From Balanoglossus misakiensis (taxonomy: Eukaryota; Hemichordata): DNA of 64,000 bases. Under the pieces are notes generated by a model. It saw only the letters and a program-made list of their open reading frames with translations. It had not been told where the DNA came from and did not search any database. The position numbers and the translations under genes were made by a program. Location: NCBI GenBank assembly GCA_040954595.2, contig CM082576.2, positions 8,928,001 to 8,992,000 on the forward strand, written 5' to 3'. Of this stretch, positions 51,300-62,777 are shown piece by piece (position 1 is the stretch's first letter; every line of letters starts with the position of its first letter).

Positions 51300-52959
51300 A
51301 TGGGTTACGGACGTGAAAGAGCAGTTAGCCTGAACCGGTACTTCTTCGCCATACTTCTCGTTGTCGTGCTCCTCGTAGGGTTCGCCATTGGCATGCTCAT
51401 TGGACATTTCGGGACATCCAAGGGTCCCTCACCAGAACCAGCTCGATCAACTTGCGGAGCGGCGTGCCAACACCCCGACGCAGACGATATCTTTGAAAGA
51501 CTCGTCGCCGAAATGAAGGCGGACAACATTAGAAATTACCTTCGGTATGTTAGTATATGGCTTGTTTCCAGAAAGATTTTTTCTTTGGTAACGGAATTAG
51601 CCGCTTTCTGTTTTCACGATTCGGTGTTGTGTTTCTGGGGCGTGTCTGAACTGACTTGTGTTTTTGTTTTCCACGATAGAAGAAAATGTAAGAAGTTTGC
51701 ACAAGCCTTCACATCAGTGAAGCCTCGACAACTGAAATATTTATTTAAGCAATAAACCACCCCAGGTAACGCTTTACCGCGAGAGTTGGACCAGTTTACG
51801 ACATGATTTGATGCAGGAGCGATAGCGGGTGCGTGCATGTATGTGGAGTAAACTGGTGGTCAAAAGCGAGTGGTATCATTATAGTACCATTACCAGAGGT
51901 AGTTCATTGCTATTGCTGTATATTGCATTAAATTTGTCATAAACCATTTACAAAAATGATTTTCGCCAGGTTTCATCTTGTTCCAACCACAGACAAAGAG
52001 AAAAGTCTGTCTTTTCTATTTGTCTGTGTTCCATGCCACCACGAATACAGCGTTCCGACCAGTCGCTCTATTTGCACCATCGACATATTGGTGTTAGTAA
52101 TATAATATCCGATATCTCTGTACACATTATATGCTCACTTGATTCGTATCTATGTCAGGACACTTTAATATCTGAACCTTAGGAGACAAACGTATTTCAA
52201 CACAGTGCAGGCTATGGTCCAGGACTTGATTCCGTAGCAATTGATAATTGCATATTCCAAAAAGTACTGACGTGTACTATAATATTATTACCAAAAGGCA
52301 CTATATACCAGTACGAGCTACATGCTGTATTTAGCTCGGGGTAAATTTAGCTTTCAAACATAACTATTTTGAAACAAAATGAAAGCGTATATAAAAGCAT
52401 ATTTATATATATGTGCATGATGTGACCGATATGTATGTCCGTTGAATGGAAACTATCAAAGTTTTAGAGAGAAGTCACACCTGTTTGTGATCAGAATGTC
52501 CGAGCACAGTTCTAAAAAACTCACTTTAATTATTTCAATGCACGGTGTTTCCTTACTGTAAAACTTCGTAAAATTTCGTGGGCAAAGTGTATAGTTGAAA
52601 AGTCGATCAACTCGATCAAGATCCTTTCATAGCATGAATATATTTTCCATCGTGTACGTTTTCAAGTAGCTTTATAAGAATATTCCCGTGAAAATTAGTG
52701 AAGGTGGTACTTAAAATAAACGCAAAGAATACGTAAACATCTGGTGATAAACATTTTATTGGTCTAAAACCCGCTATTAAGATCGTGACAATTAGGAGCA
52801 TAAAATGTCGCTATACCGATAAACAGTAATTCTACTGATTGACATTAATGATTATGAAATGTCATTGGTGCAAATGATGACCTTCGGACCGAGAGACTGT
52901 GGCGTTTGCTATTGGTGCTATGATGACGACGATGACGATGTGGCAATGATGATGTGGCA

Positions 52960-53027
<68 letters not shown>

Positions 53028-56000
53028 AAACTTGAAGCTGGTCAACGGGAAACAATATGACAACTGATAAACAGATCGTGGGTTTGATGAATACAATTAC
53101 AAGTACAGTGCCGTAACTATTGGTAGAATGCAAGTACCGTACAACCGTACGAAGGTAATTTCACGCCCTAGGATTTGGTCCGCAGACCCAAAAATCGACT
53201 ATGAATCAGTTGGTAAACGCAAATAGGTACCGCAACAGTAAAAGTCGCACCGCTATTTACATAGAGACATAGTCCTGCTTGATTTGAAACAGACGTGTGA
53301 ATAAACAGTTGACGTCTTGGTTTACAAGGATAAACGAAATATTTCAACGATATTGCATTGTACGGCAGTAGCAGAAAACGCCACGCAGAAGAGAAACCCC
53401 GGAAGCTATAGGAGATGTTAAAATGAGATGAGATGAGATGGAATGGGATGGGATGAGATGAGATGAGGGGAGATGAGATGGGATGGGATGGAATTTTTGC
53501 CACAATAGTATTGAGTGCTGGTTGAATATATAGAAGTCAAGGGCAGCGTCCCCATAGTGAAAATCGGCAATCGCATGAAAAGTTGTGCGGCAAATCAAGT
53601 GCCTGGTCATCGTTGAATGTCTTGAAACGCCTGTTTTGCCCGAGGCCATCAATAAGTTACACGCGCCTCCTTGGCTCTGAAAGTAACACGTGGATTAGTT
53701 GGTAGAGTCACTGTACAACTGACGGTATAATAGTGCTGTTAATAATAGCTGTCAGCGACCAATGGATTGAGAGTCCTCCGTCAGCTGAGACTGTTCCTGT
53801 TTGAATCTCCTCCAGGTATTTGTGATGTTATGTTATCACCAGTTCTGGATCAAAAAGTTACTAAAGAAAAGTTAACCCCACCCTCTTCTAGTTCAGTACC
53901 AAACCCCTCTGATAGACCACGATGTGTTGCCCCCCCCCTTCTCCCAGACCCCACACCTATCTCCGCGGTCCGCGTGGTTTGCTTGGATGTTTTGAGAGAG
54001 AGTCTCGGATTGAATAAAGTCTCTGGTTGAAGAAGATGCTCTCTATCCGCCACTCTTCTTCTCCTACCAGCGCGGACCTGGGAACGTGGTCGCCTATTTC
54101 GCCTTCTTTTGCCCCTGCAGGCGCTTCTGCTCGCGGATCCTGTTCCGCAGTCGCTCGCAGTATTCCCGGCGAACCTTCTCTGCCAGTTCCTGCTTCTTGG
54201 CCTCCTCCTCCTTCACGGCTCGAGCGTGTTCTTCGTCCTCAGTTGCGGCGACCCCTTTACTCATCAGAGCGGCCTTGGCGCTTTTGTATTCCTCTGCCTC
54301 CCTCCGTCTCTCTTCTGCTTGTCTGACCTTCTGGTTCAGAGCGTAGGCAGTGAGGGGAGTGTCGGGCCTTCTCTCCAGAAAGCTGACGTGCCTTGGTGGC
54401 GCTCTGACCGGCTTGGAGATATCAAACTCCAGTTTGTAAGCCACACTTCTGCGGCCGTCGGCGATTGAGGTCTTGGCATTGATGTTGGAGGCGTGACCAT
54501 CAAGGCGACCATTGTATTTTGGCCCGTTACCTGAAGAAAACGCAAACGTAATTGCAGACACCTATTGATTTTAAAACCAATTCCTGGAATACCGAATAGT
54601 GTCCGGCCAATATTTAGATCTGTTTACATTGCTCATACTTAGAGATGCAACATACAAAACAAACTGTTTCAGAAATTCAATTGAAAGTCGTTATGAGTCA
54701 GTATTTGGCAACAGGCATTATTATTTTCTTAACTTACCAGATGACCACTTTCCCTTGTTATTATCAAGGCCACTATCGAGGGAAGATTTCGGAGTACCGA
54801 AAACATGGTCAGAGGCGCTCCTGGATCCGATCTGCGGAAACATGGAACTGGTGGTGGAGTCAGATGGAGCGATGGATACGGTGCGACCGAGTCGCAACAG
54901 AAACCACTGCCTGATTCCGGTCAGTCGTTGGCGGAGCGCGGCAAAGCACGACGGGCTCGACTCGGGCTCGGCGTCGATGGGTTCCAACTTTTCCGGCTGC
55001 TTCACCATGTTCTCCCGAGCAGCGATGGCGTCCTTCTCCCCGCCTTTCGCCTTCTTACTTCGGGACTTCTTACTTCCTCCTTTCTTCCCTCGTTTCCCCC
55101 GGCGCCCATGTTTTTTCTTGCTCTTGGCCGTCTCCATGGCTACACCATTGACCTCGGTTGACGTTTCCGAACTCTGTACTGGTCCGACGGTCAAAATCCG
55201 GTCGGTGTCTTCCTTGGCCGCGCCAGCCTTGACGACATCTTCAACCTTGGCAGGTGAAGCTTCGATGACGTCTGGCCCAGCATCTTGGCCGGCTGCAGAG
55301 TCCAAGTTTATAACCTCAAGGTCGTGGGGGTCCGATGCCTCACCACTGAGGCGGATTCCATTCGTTTTCCGCATTTTCAGTCCGGAGCAATAACTTTCTC
55401 TTCCGAAAAAGACGAGCGATGCACAGCAATGCTATACGTACTGTTGTGTGGTTGTTCGCAAACTACGAAAGTTCTATCACTATGTCAACTTTCGAATGAA
55501 TTAATTACGTCCTACATGGAACGCGAACAGTTGGTCGACAGTCACAATCCGAGCATGTCAGTTACATCCATTTTTATACTTACAACTTATTTTCAACTTC
55601 AAGTTCATTTTACGTAAGAGCAGTCATATATTTCGACAAAGTCGTCCGTATGATATTCAAAGAAATATTGTATCCTTAGTCTGTTAAATTGAGCGCCACC
55701 CAGATATTCTCCGCGGACGAGGGGCAATTTTTCCGACGCGCCTCATCGCAGTACCGCGCCTAACGCGCGAGCTAAGCATACGCGGAATTACGTCATGCAT
55801 ACAGGAACAATGTTTTGGAGAATATCAAGACAGAAGATGTTGACAGATTTCGCGTTTCACAGTCATTGGTTTCCTTCTGTTTCTTCGACCGCTATTCAAA
55901 AATAAAAAAATGCTATTTTCATTAAATATTTATTTTATCCTTAATGACCAAAATTATTTTTATGGTGAAATTAGCGTAGCAATCCATCATGTTATTATTC

Positions 56001-59000
56001 CGATTAGGATAATTCTTCACTATGATTTAATGATTATTATTATTATATCTATTTTTATTATAGGACAATGACGAATAAACCTCATTTGGGTGGTACCGAA
56101 GCCGACCGAACCAACGCCGAATACGTTCGCGATGAGTGGATCGAGCAAGGACTGGATTCAGCGAATATCTATTCTTACGATGTGCTGTTGTCGTACCCTG
56201 TGGAAGACAATTTGGTAAGGAAAGAACAGTCGCCAAAACAGATATCACCCAATCTGTAGTGTGATTTATTCATATGGTTAACGATGCTTGTGAAAGCCAT
56301 CACCGAATGACCACGTAGTGGGGCATTTTTTCGCGTGACCACTCAGTGAAAATCTATGTTTTTGAAAAATCCATGCTTTTCATGGTGACCTTGACTAAAG
56401 TTGCATCGGTGACTGTATACCTTATCATATGATTGGTACATGTAGCTGACACTACCACACATGGTGTCATTTCACAAACAGGTTCAGCTGCTGGATGAAA
56501 ATGGAGACGTCAACTTCACATGCGCTATCAAAGAACAGGGTCTGAGAGAAGAGGAGGACAGGGATGACATCGTCAATCCGTTTAATGCATATTCGGGCAC
56601 CGGCAATGTTACGGTAAGACCAATTCTGCTCCGTGTGCAAGTCCTTGATTTGTTTTCGTCCTGGCTGTTGTATTGTTTTTTTGTGCACAATTTTGATTTG
56701 GACGTTGTTGCAAATTTAGCATTAGTTGTAATGTTTGGTTCAAATCTAAGGATGTTAATTATATTTTGAATGATTTTTTATGTAAGGTATTACGCGCCTG
56801 GAAAAATCAAAGTCTTACACCTAACCTCATGTTATGCTCAAGGCAACTTTTGATTAAAGGATATCATTTTTCTAAGGCGAATACTACATAAAGACAAAAA
56901 GTGGATATGATAAATAATGCTCCCTTCCAGGGAGACCTTGTCTATGTGAACTATGCGAGAGTTGAAGATTTCGATGAACTGGGAGAAATAGCGCCTGATC
57001 TGAACTTGACTGGGAAGATCCTAATTGCAAGATACGGAAAGATATTTAGAGGAAACAAGGTAAATATATGGACTATCATTTAAGGCAAAAAACAATTATT
57101 ATATGTCCAAAATGGGTGAGCGCTAAATGAAGTACATGTATATGTAATAATATAGCGATCAAACTCTGCGTTCACTTTGTAGGCTATGCACGCTGAACAA
57201 CACGGAGCCATTGGTTTGATTCTTTATTCAGACCCCGCCGACTACGCGGCCGAGAACGCCACCGGTGTCTACCCGGATTCTTGGTGGTTGCCCGGCACGG
57301 GGGCTCAACGTGGCAACTTGCATACCAGCGACCATAAAGGCGACCCTCTGACCCCCGGGTACCCTGCGAAAGGCAAGTTCTCAGTCCGTGCATAAGTTTA
57401 ACGTAGACAGATATTTCCAACTCGAAGACGTTTCAAATTTAGATGTCACTTTGTGAAGGAAGCATGCAAGTTATATATACATGTACCGGTATATTATTTA
57501 AAACCGTGGAGAAAGAACAACCCATCTATGGTAAAACTGGCGGAGCAATACAAATTGTCGGTCATTTCGGGTTTTACCTTTCAGATTATGCCTACCGCAC
57601 TTCTGTGGAAGATTCGCCATTACCCACAATTCCAGTGCATCCCATAGGCTACGATGACGCCAAAATGTTTCTGAGGTACATGCATTTCGCCTTTTCTCAC
57701 TTCTCCTTTCCTCATCAAGTTTTGCCTGTGTTTCATTTAATTGTTTACAAATTCGTAACTTGTGATATTTTCGCGACATTCCCTGGTGTTTTACCCGTAA
57801 AAAAGTGTAGTTATGCATGGTGATCACCAAGATGGTGTTTGATTTTGAAGGGAGCTTAGCGGTGCTGGTGTCCCAGACGGTTGGAAAGGGGGCCTGGACA
57901 TAGACTATAAACTCGGGCCAGGATTTGCAAATCTTGACAGGTGAGTCTATGACAGTACTCTGAACTACAATCACGTGCCAGGCCACACTTACATCATTAT
58001 GTTCTGTTCACGTCAGATAGGATAACTTGGCGTTTTTCACGCGAATGTAGACATTGCGTTTGGGTGGGGATAGCTGCCTATATATTTATAAATGACATTT
58101 TACCTCGCCTTATTTGGTGCCCGCAAAAAATCATAAGAATTGTTGTCTAACTTGTTCTCTTTTAATCCAACAGAAAGACAAGAATGGAAATACACACCAC
58201 TAACGAACGACGTCAAACCTACAACACCATCGGTTTCATTAAAGGATCCGTAGAGCCAGGTAAAATAGAAAAAAAAAACTGATTCTGTTTTATTATACAT
58301 TAAAGTTGTAATCGAAAAGAACCTGATAATGTACGTTGTACACACAACTTCAGACTAAGGGACATAGATCAGCAATCCCACGTAGAGGTTGAACTAGAAA
58401 ATTACCCCCCCCCCCACATTAACTGGCAGTGCCATCCACGGTAACCCCTATGAACATATCCCATCACGCAGATCGATACGTCATCCTTGGCAATCACCGC
58501 GATGCCTGGGTGTTTGGTGCCGTGGATCCTTCTAGCGGCACGGCGGTTATGTTGGAACTCAGCCGAGCCTTTGGGAAACTCGTTCAAGACGGTGAGTCAC
58601 GCGAGAAGTGAATGAGCCTCGCTGTTGCTATGAGATGCACTGAAATGACCCATTTGCATATCTGTCCACTCGTGACAGGTGTTCACTCACTCGTCCGTTC
58701 TCTTCAAAAATGAATTTCGTCAGTTACAAGCGGGTGAATGTTTTATGTGACGTTGAATTATGCACGATATCATATCAACAAAACACCAGGATGGTACGCC
58801 TATAGGGTCTCTCCAGTGTATAGACCCTACTTAGGGAAATTATGACATTGGGACGTTCTTTCTCTCCATATACTCGGGTTCTCAGGCTGGCGCCCGAGAC
58901 GTTCAATGATATTCTGCAGCTGGGGAGCCGAAGAATACGGTCTCGTTGGATCTACGGAATGGGTTGAGGTGAGATGGAAAATGACACTATTGTGTTGTTG

Positions 59001-61422
59001 TCTTTTATCTGCAGTGGTGTTTGTATATGTTGTGTCATAAAAGGTATTTATATTTTCACATTGCCAGCCCCACTTTGTCTTTCTTAATATCTTATTGTGA
59101 ACAGGAATTTGCCAAAAATCTAGGTGCAAGAAGCGTGGCCTATATAAATGTTGATGTCGGCGTGGCTGGATCTTACGTTCTGCGGGCGAAGTCTTCTCCA
59201 CTGCTGTACAAGACTATTTATCGCGCTGCTAAAAAGGTACAAGTTTGACAAACTCTTGTCACGCATCAATCATATCTTGTTCTTTCTGAGACGGTTTGAT
59301 AGGACAGATATGCCTGTATCGTACAAGCCTTTATAGGCAAATATCACAAATTCTGATGTGTACATTGCCCATTGTTTCAGATTGCTTCACCCGAAGAAGT
59401 GACAGAGTCGCTGTACGATACCTGGCTGAAACGAAACTCGGATACCGAAAGAAACTTGCCTAGGTAATGGATGAACAGTCTGACACAATGCAAGTGTTGA
59501 ACGATTGGTTGGGCAGGGGGGAATTTTATTTTTCGAAATAACATGACATGGAGGAAACTTATACCGTATATACTTAAAATAATCATAAGTGTCCATTTGG
59601 CTGTTTTTTAGTATTTCGAACCTTGGATCTGGTAGCGATTTTGCACCATTTGCGTACCAGCTTGGTGTACCTGCCGTGGACATGAGCTACCGCTATGACT
59701 CGGTAAATATTTTTTACCATGTATATCCCCGATATTAATGCTAGGCCATAGAAATTCAGGCCGTTCTTGTTACTAGTGTCGTTTATGTGTGAGGTTGGTA
59801 AAAATCTTCCCTTTTCCCTACAGAATTTAGGAATTTCATCTTACCCCGTCTACCATTCTGTGTATGAGACATTCTACCTGTTTGAGACATTCATTGACCC
59901 TAAGTTCACACGATCGCTGGCAGTGGCACAGATGTGGGGTGAAGTGGCGCGTGATCTCGCCGAGTCCGTCATCATTCCGTTTGACTGCAACGATTATGCC
60001 GAGCAGCTGGAATCGTCAGTGGGTATCTTAAAAGGATATTACGAATCGAAGATGAATGCTAAGCAGATCACGTTTGGTATGTTTCCGTCTTTTCTGGACT
60101 TTTTCGTCCGTGTCGGAAAGAGATAAAAAAAGAGAAGTGAGTTTCCGGGCTGTTGATCCAATATACACATGTACTAATATTTGCCGAGGCTAAATGACTT
60201 GCAGTGCAAGTTATTGTTCTCTTGACTTGTTCAACTACTGACTATATGAAACTAAACTACGGACAACGTACCTGATTATGAATGTTAACATTGCTACATC
60301 CAATTCAGATGCTGTAGATGCGGCTGTGACTAAATTCAAAAATGCAGCAAATGATTTCCATGGTATGATTGGAGACATGGCATTGGACGAGTAAGTATGT
60401 TTAACAATCTTCACCTGTCTCTCCGTGTAATTGATGGCTGGTCTTAAACGATTCAAAGTATTATCTTTTCGGCACGAAAGTTCAAATCGTTGGTGAGAAG
60501 GTGATAAAGAGTTCACCACACGTAGGCCTACTAAATGTATTCTCATAACACCTGTTGTGATTACAACCACGTCACCGCACGGTCAGCAACTTGGCTCTAA
60601 CTGACCACGCCCAAGGATCTATGATGTCAATAACAATGTCACCTCGTGTGCATCTCTTATCAGCGCCATGGAAATTCGTCAAGTGAATGATCAGTTAATG
60701 AGCCTTGAACGTGCTTTTATCGATCCTCTCGGTCTACCAAACAGGAAATTTCTGAGGTAAGGTCAAAAACTCTCTGTGGTCCTGGTATTATTTCGGTATT
60801 TATCCATTTATGAAGAAAAGAAAAGTGTTAGGCCGCATCCATGTCATCGTCTTATAGAATGGAATGTCGACGTACTTTGTAAAGTGTCCCGGAGGAATCA
60901 ACCATACTTGCTTTCGACGACTTTTCCTCCAGTTTGTGTGAGATCATAATACTAGAGACAAGAATTCAGAGGAGGATTGTGGGTGACTGCTCAAGCCACA
61001 CAAATCTCTCCACTGCACGGGGCTTGGGTGAACTGAGCCACAGGGTTTAGTTTAAAGGGGAAATTTATGCCAGCTGATTTTTGCAAAAAAACCTAACACT
61101 TTCGCCATGTATAATTCGCTCGATTTTTTTTTTCAAAAACGAGGAAAAGAATCTCCAATATGGCGTTTACTGGCCCATTTCCGATCCAATTTGTACACTG
61201 GTGTAACCTATTCATCATGTTCTCGCCAGACACGTTGTGTACGCACCAAGCAGCACAAACTATTACGCCGGGTCTGCATTTCCCGGGATAGTTGACGCCA
61301 TGTACAAACTCGAAGTGAACGGGGAAGACACCCGATGGGACGTGGTCAGGCAACAGATGGCCGTGGTGACTTTCAGCATCGAATCGGCAGCGACCACCAT
61401 GATGAAGGTGGAGCATCTGTAA
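51300..61422 (+). CDS. NAALADase / glutamate carboxypeptidase II family peptidase B (M28B)
   Basis: Exons: 51300-51544, 56064-56214, 56482-56613, 56931-57059, 57183-57372, 57585-57675, 57851-57940, 58174-58259, 58472-58591, 58886-58968, 59105-59236, 59381-59463, 59612-59702, 59824-60076, 60309-60390, 60664-60756, 61230-61422 (747 aa; human GCPII is 750). It is a type II membrane protein with only about 13 cytoplasmic residues and a membrane helix near 14-36. The active site is complete: H380, D390, E427, E428, D456, H552. As in paralogue A, the NYAR arginine and the YPVYH tyrosine are kept. The pocket lysine is replaced (SSTNYYAG), and here both arginines of the GCPII RAR patch are lost (VDMSYRY), so NAAG or folate hydrolysis is doubtful. 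Intron 5 uses a GC donor. Intron 1 (4.5 kb) contains an antisense gene. All 17 exons match gene A in splice phase. Confidence 0.94.
52919..53025. repeat. (ATG/GAT)n trinucleotide repeat
   Basis: About 25 near-perfect ATG units preceded by degenerate GATGAC units. On - it creates false polyhistidine or polyisoleucine frames. Confidence 0.97.
53421..53492. repeat. GAGAT/GGGAT pentanucleotide minisatellite
   Basis: About 14 tandem pentamers, mostly GAGAT and GGGAT variants, purine-only apart from T, with strong strand asymmetry. Confidence 0.9.
54094..55374 (-). CDS. Stathmin-domain-like protein, nested in NAALADase B intron 1
   Basis: Exons on -: 55374-54738 and 54530-54094, joined at a split Gly codon (357 aa). 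The first exon encodes a disordered, charged region with a strongly basic Lys/Arg stretch (about 86-112, including [14 protein letters not shown]). The second encodes [16 protein letters not shown], then a proline-containing linker, then a long charged helix with [14 protein letters not shown] and [18 protein letters not shown]. The order of a short beta-like N-terminal piece, a linker and a long Glu/Arg/Lys helix starting KxxxAEERR is that of stathmins and stathmin-domain-containing protein 1, which bind tubulin. I judge this family by eye only; a generic coiled-coil protein is the alternative. The whole gene lies antisense within one intron of a peptidase gene. Its base composition is GC-richer than the host intron. 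Confidence 0.72.
55375..55810 (-). promoter_or_regulatory. Probable promoter of the nested stathmin-like gene
   Basis: The start codon at 55374 is preceded (on -) by sequence that becomes CpG-rich at about 55700-55800, with many CG dinucleotides and an ATF/CREB-type TTACGTCA at 55788-55795. Such an island is unusual inside this AT-rich intron and fits a transcription start for the antisense gene. Confidence 0.4.
57373..57584 (+). other. GC-AG intron in NAALADase B
   Basis: Exon 5 ends AAAG followed by gcaagt, the usual form of a GC donor, and the acceptor is tttcag at 57579-57584. The phase (1) equals that of the matching intron in paralogue A, which has a normal gtaagt donor. No GT donor nearby keeps the frame. 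Confidence 0.88.
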
Positions 61423-62777
61423 AACGATTGGTGTTGCAGTGAGTTGCGCTGATCGCTGTGTAAACAATCGCTGGTGTAAATTTGAACCGGATGAGCTGAC
61501 TCGGTTTTGTTGGAGGGTCTTTTGACATAAAAAATACAATTGCTTCAGGGCCAAGCTGTATGCAAGACAGCGAGTAGTGAACATAAATCGTTATTTTAAA
61601 AAGTTACACGTGTACCGTAATGTATTTGCCGTTTCCGATCTCACAAATAATCTCCTCTGCAAAATAAGAACAAAGTCATTCGAGCATTTTGGAGGTAATG
61701 TTTAGACACTTATAGTTTATTCGTTGTCCTTGCTCAAAATTACAGTTACAAGGAATTCGTACAGAAAACTTTAGAAAAATGACACAGGCCAAGTGTCTCC
61801 AAATGAAGTGTTACATTTTGGAGTTCACGTTGACAGCGTCTTTCCGAGCATTCGTTTTCTTTGGCAAGCGGTGTGCGAGTTAGTCGCAACTTTATCCACT
61901 GATGTTATGCACCAATTGTAACTGAGAGGTAGCGCTCCTACCTCCATACCACTAACCGATTACTTTCTTTACATGGCACAGTGCAACAACGTTTTTGTCA
62001 CTCGTCGATCATGCAATTTTTAAATGGAACAACAAACTTAAGCAAATATTGCAGCGACATAATTATTATATCAAGAATATGTTAGACAGGTATATGAATA
62101 TAATACATTTTGACAGTAACTCGTGTCTACTGCCTATGGCCTAGTCAAATACCAAAAATTAACAATATAATTCACAATAATCAACAATAGGTACAAACAT
62201 CAAGATTTATAACTCAAACTGTACACACATATCACAACACATCGTTCACAACTTTGATGTCTACGTGTACGATACCTGAAAGTGTTTGAACGATAAAAGT
62301 GGTCACATCATAAACGATATAGTTACAAATCGCACTTTGACGTCAATTATTATGAAAACCACAGAACAGCACAACATGGCGCAGACAAGAAATCCTCAAA
62401 TAACACAAAAAATATTCGACGAAATCACATCCATGATAAAAGACATATAAATCTATGGCAAAACCACCCAGGAACAGTTTTGAAAGTATAGTCAGCACAT
62501 TTTGATTTCCAGACCTCACCTTCTAGTATTTGGAGAGATACCCTGGTCCCCCATATTGGCCATTTACTAAACCCATATCAACCATCTATTATAGACACAA
62601 AAGTTGGTATAAGATCACCACGAAATTTTAACAATATGATCATTATTGACATACAAAAAATTCAACAAATTGTCAAACCAATAAAATGATTGCACGGCAT
62701 GTTTAATTTGTTACTCAATCATGCAAGTTGGCGGCGTTTATTAACAACATGTGATTGTTATTCTGGCGAATGACCAG
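61423..62777. other. Convergent 3' regions
   Basis: AT-rich spacer between the stop of NAALADase B (+) and the stop of the polycystin-family gene (-). No coding frame was recognised. A + strand AATAAA occurs near 62682, far from the NAALADase B stop; nearer signals are absent or non-canonical. Confidence 0.6.
62737..62742 (-). terminator. Candidate polyadenylation signal (polycystin-family gene)
   Basis: TTTATT on + reads AATAAA on -, about 36 bases after the stop codon at 62778. That would make a very short 3' UTR. Confidence 0.35.

Larger units (their letters stand above)
51545..56063 (+). other. First intron of NAALADase B
   Basis: A 4.5-kb intron, by far the longest of this gene; it splits the codon of an Arg (CG|G) before the [14 protein letters not shown] segment. 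It holds simple repeats at 52919-53025 and 53421-53492 and a complete two-exon gene on the opposite strand (54094-55374). The stretch 51545-52900 shows no gene. Confidence 0.85.

Noticed and set aside
52845-53133. Polyhistidine and polyisoleucine frames on -
   Set aside because: Produced by the ATG trinucleotide repeat.
54599-55393. A 264-codon open frame on + inside NAALADase B intron 1
   Set aside because: Antisense shadow of the stathmin-like first exon; it lacks splice continuity with the peptidase and shows no domain.
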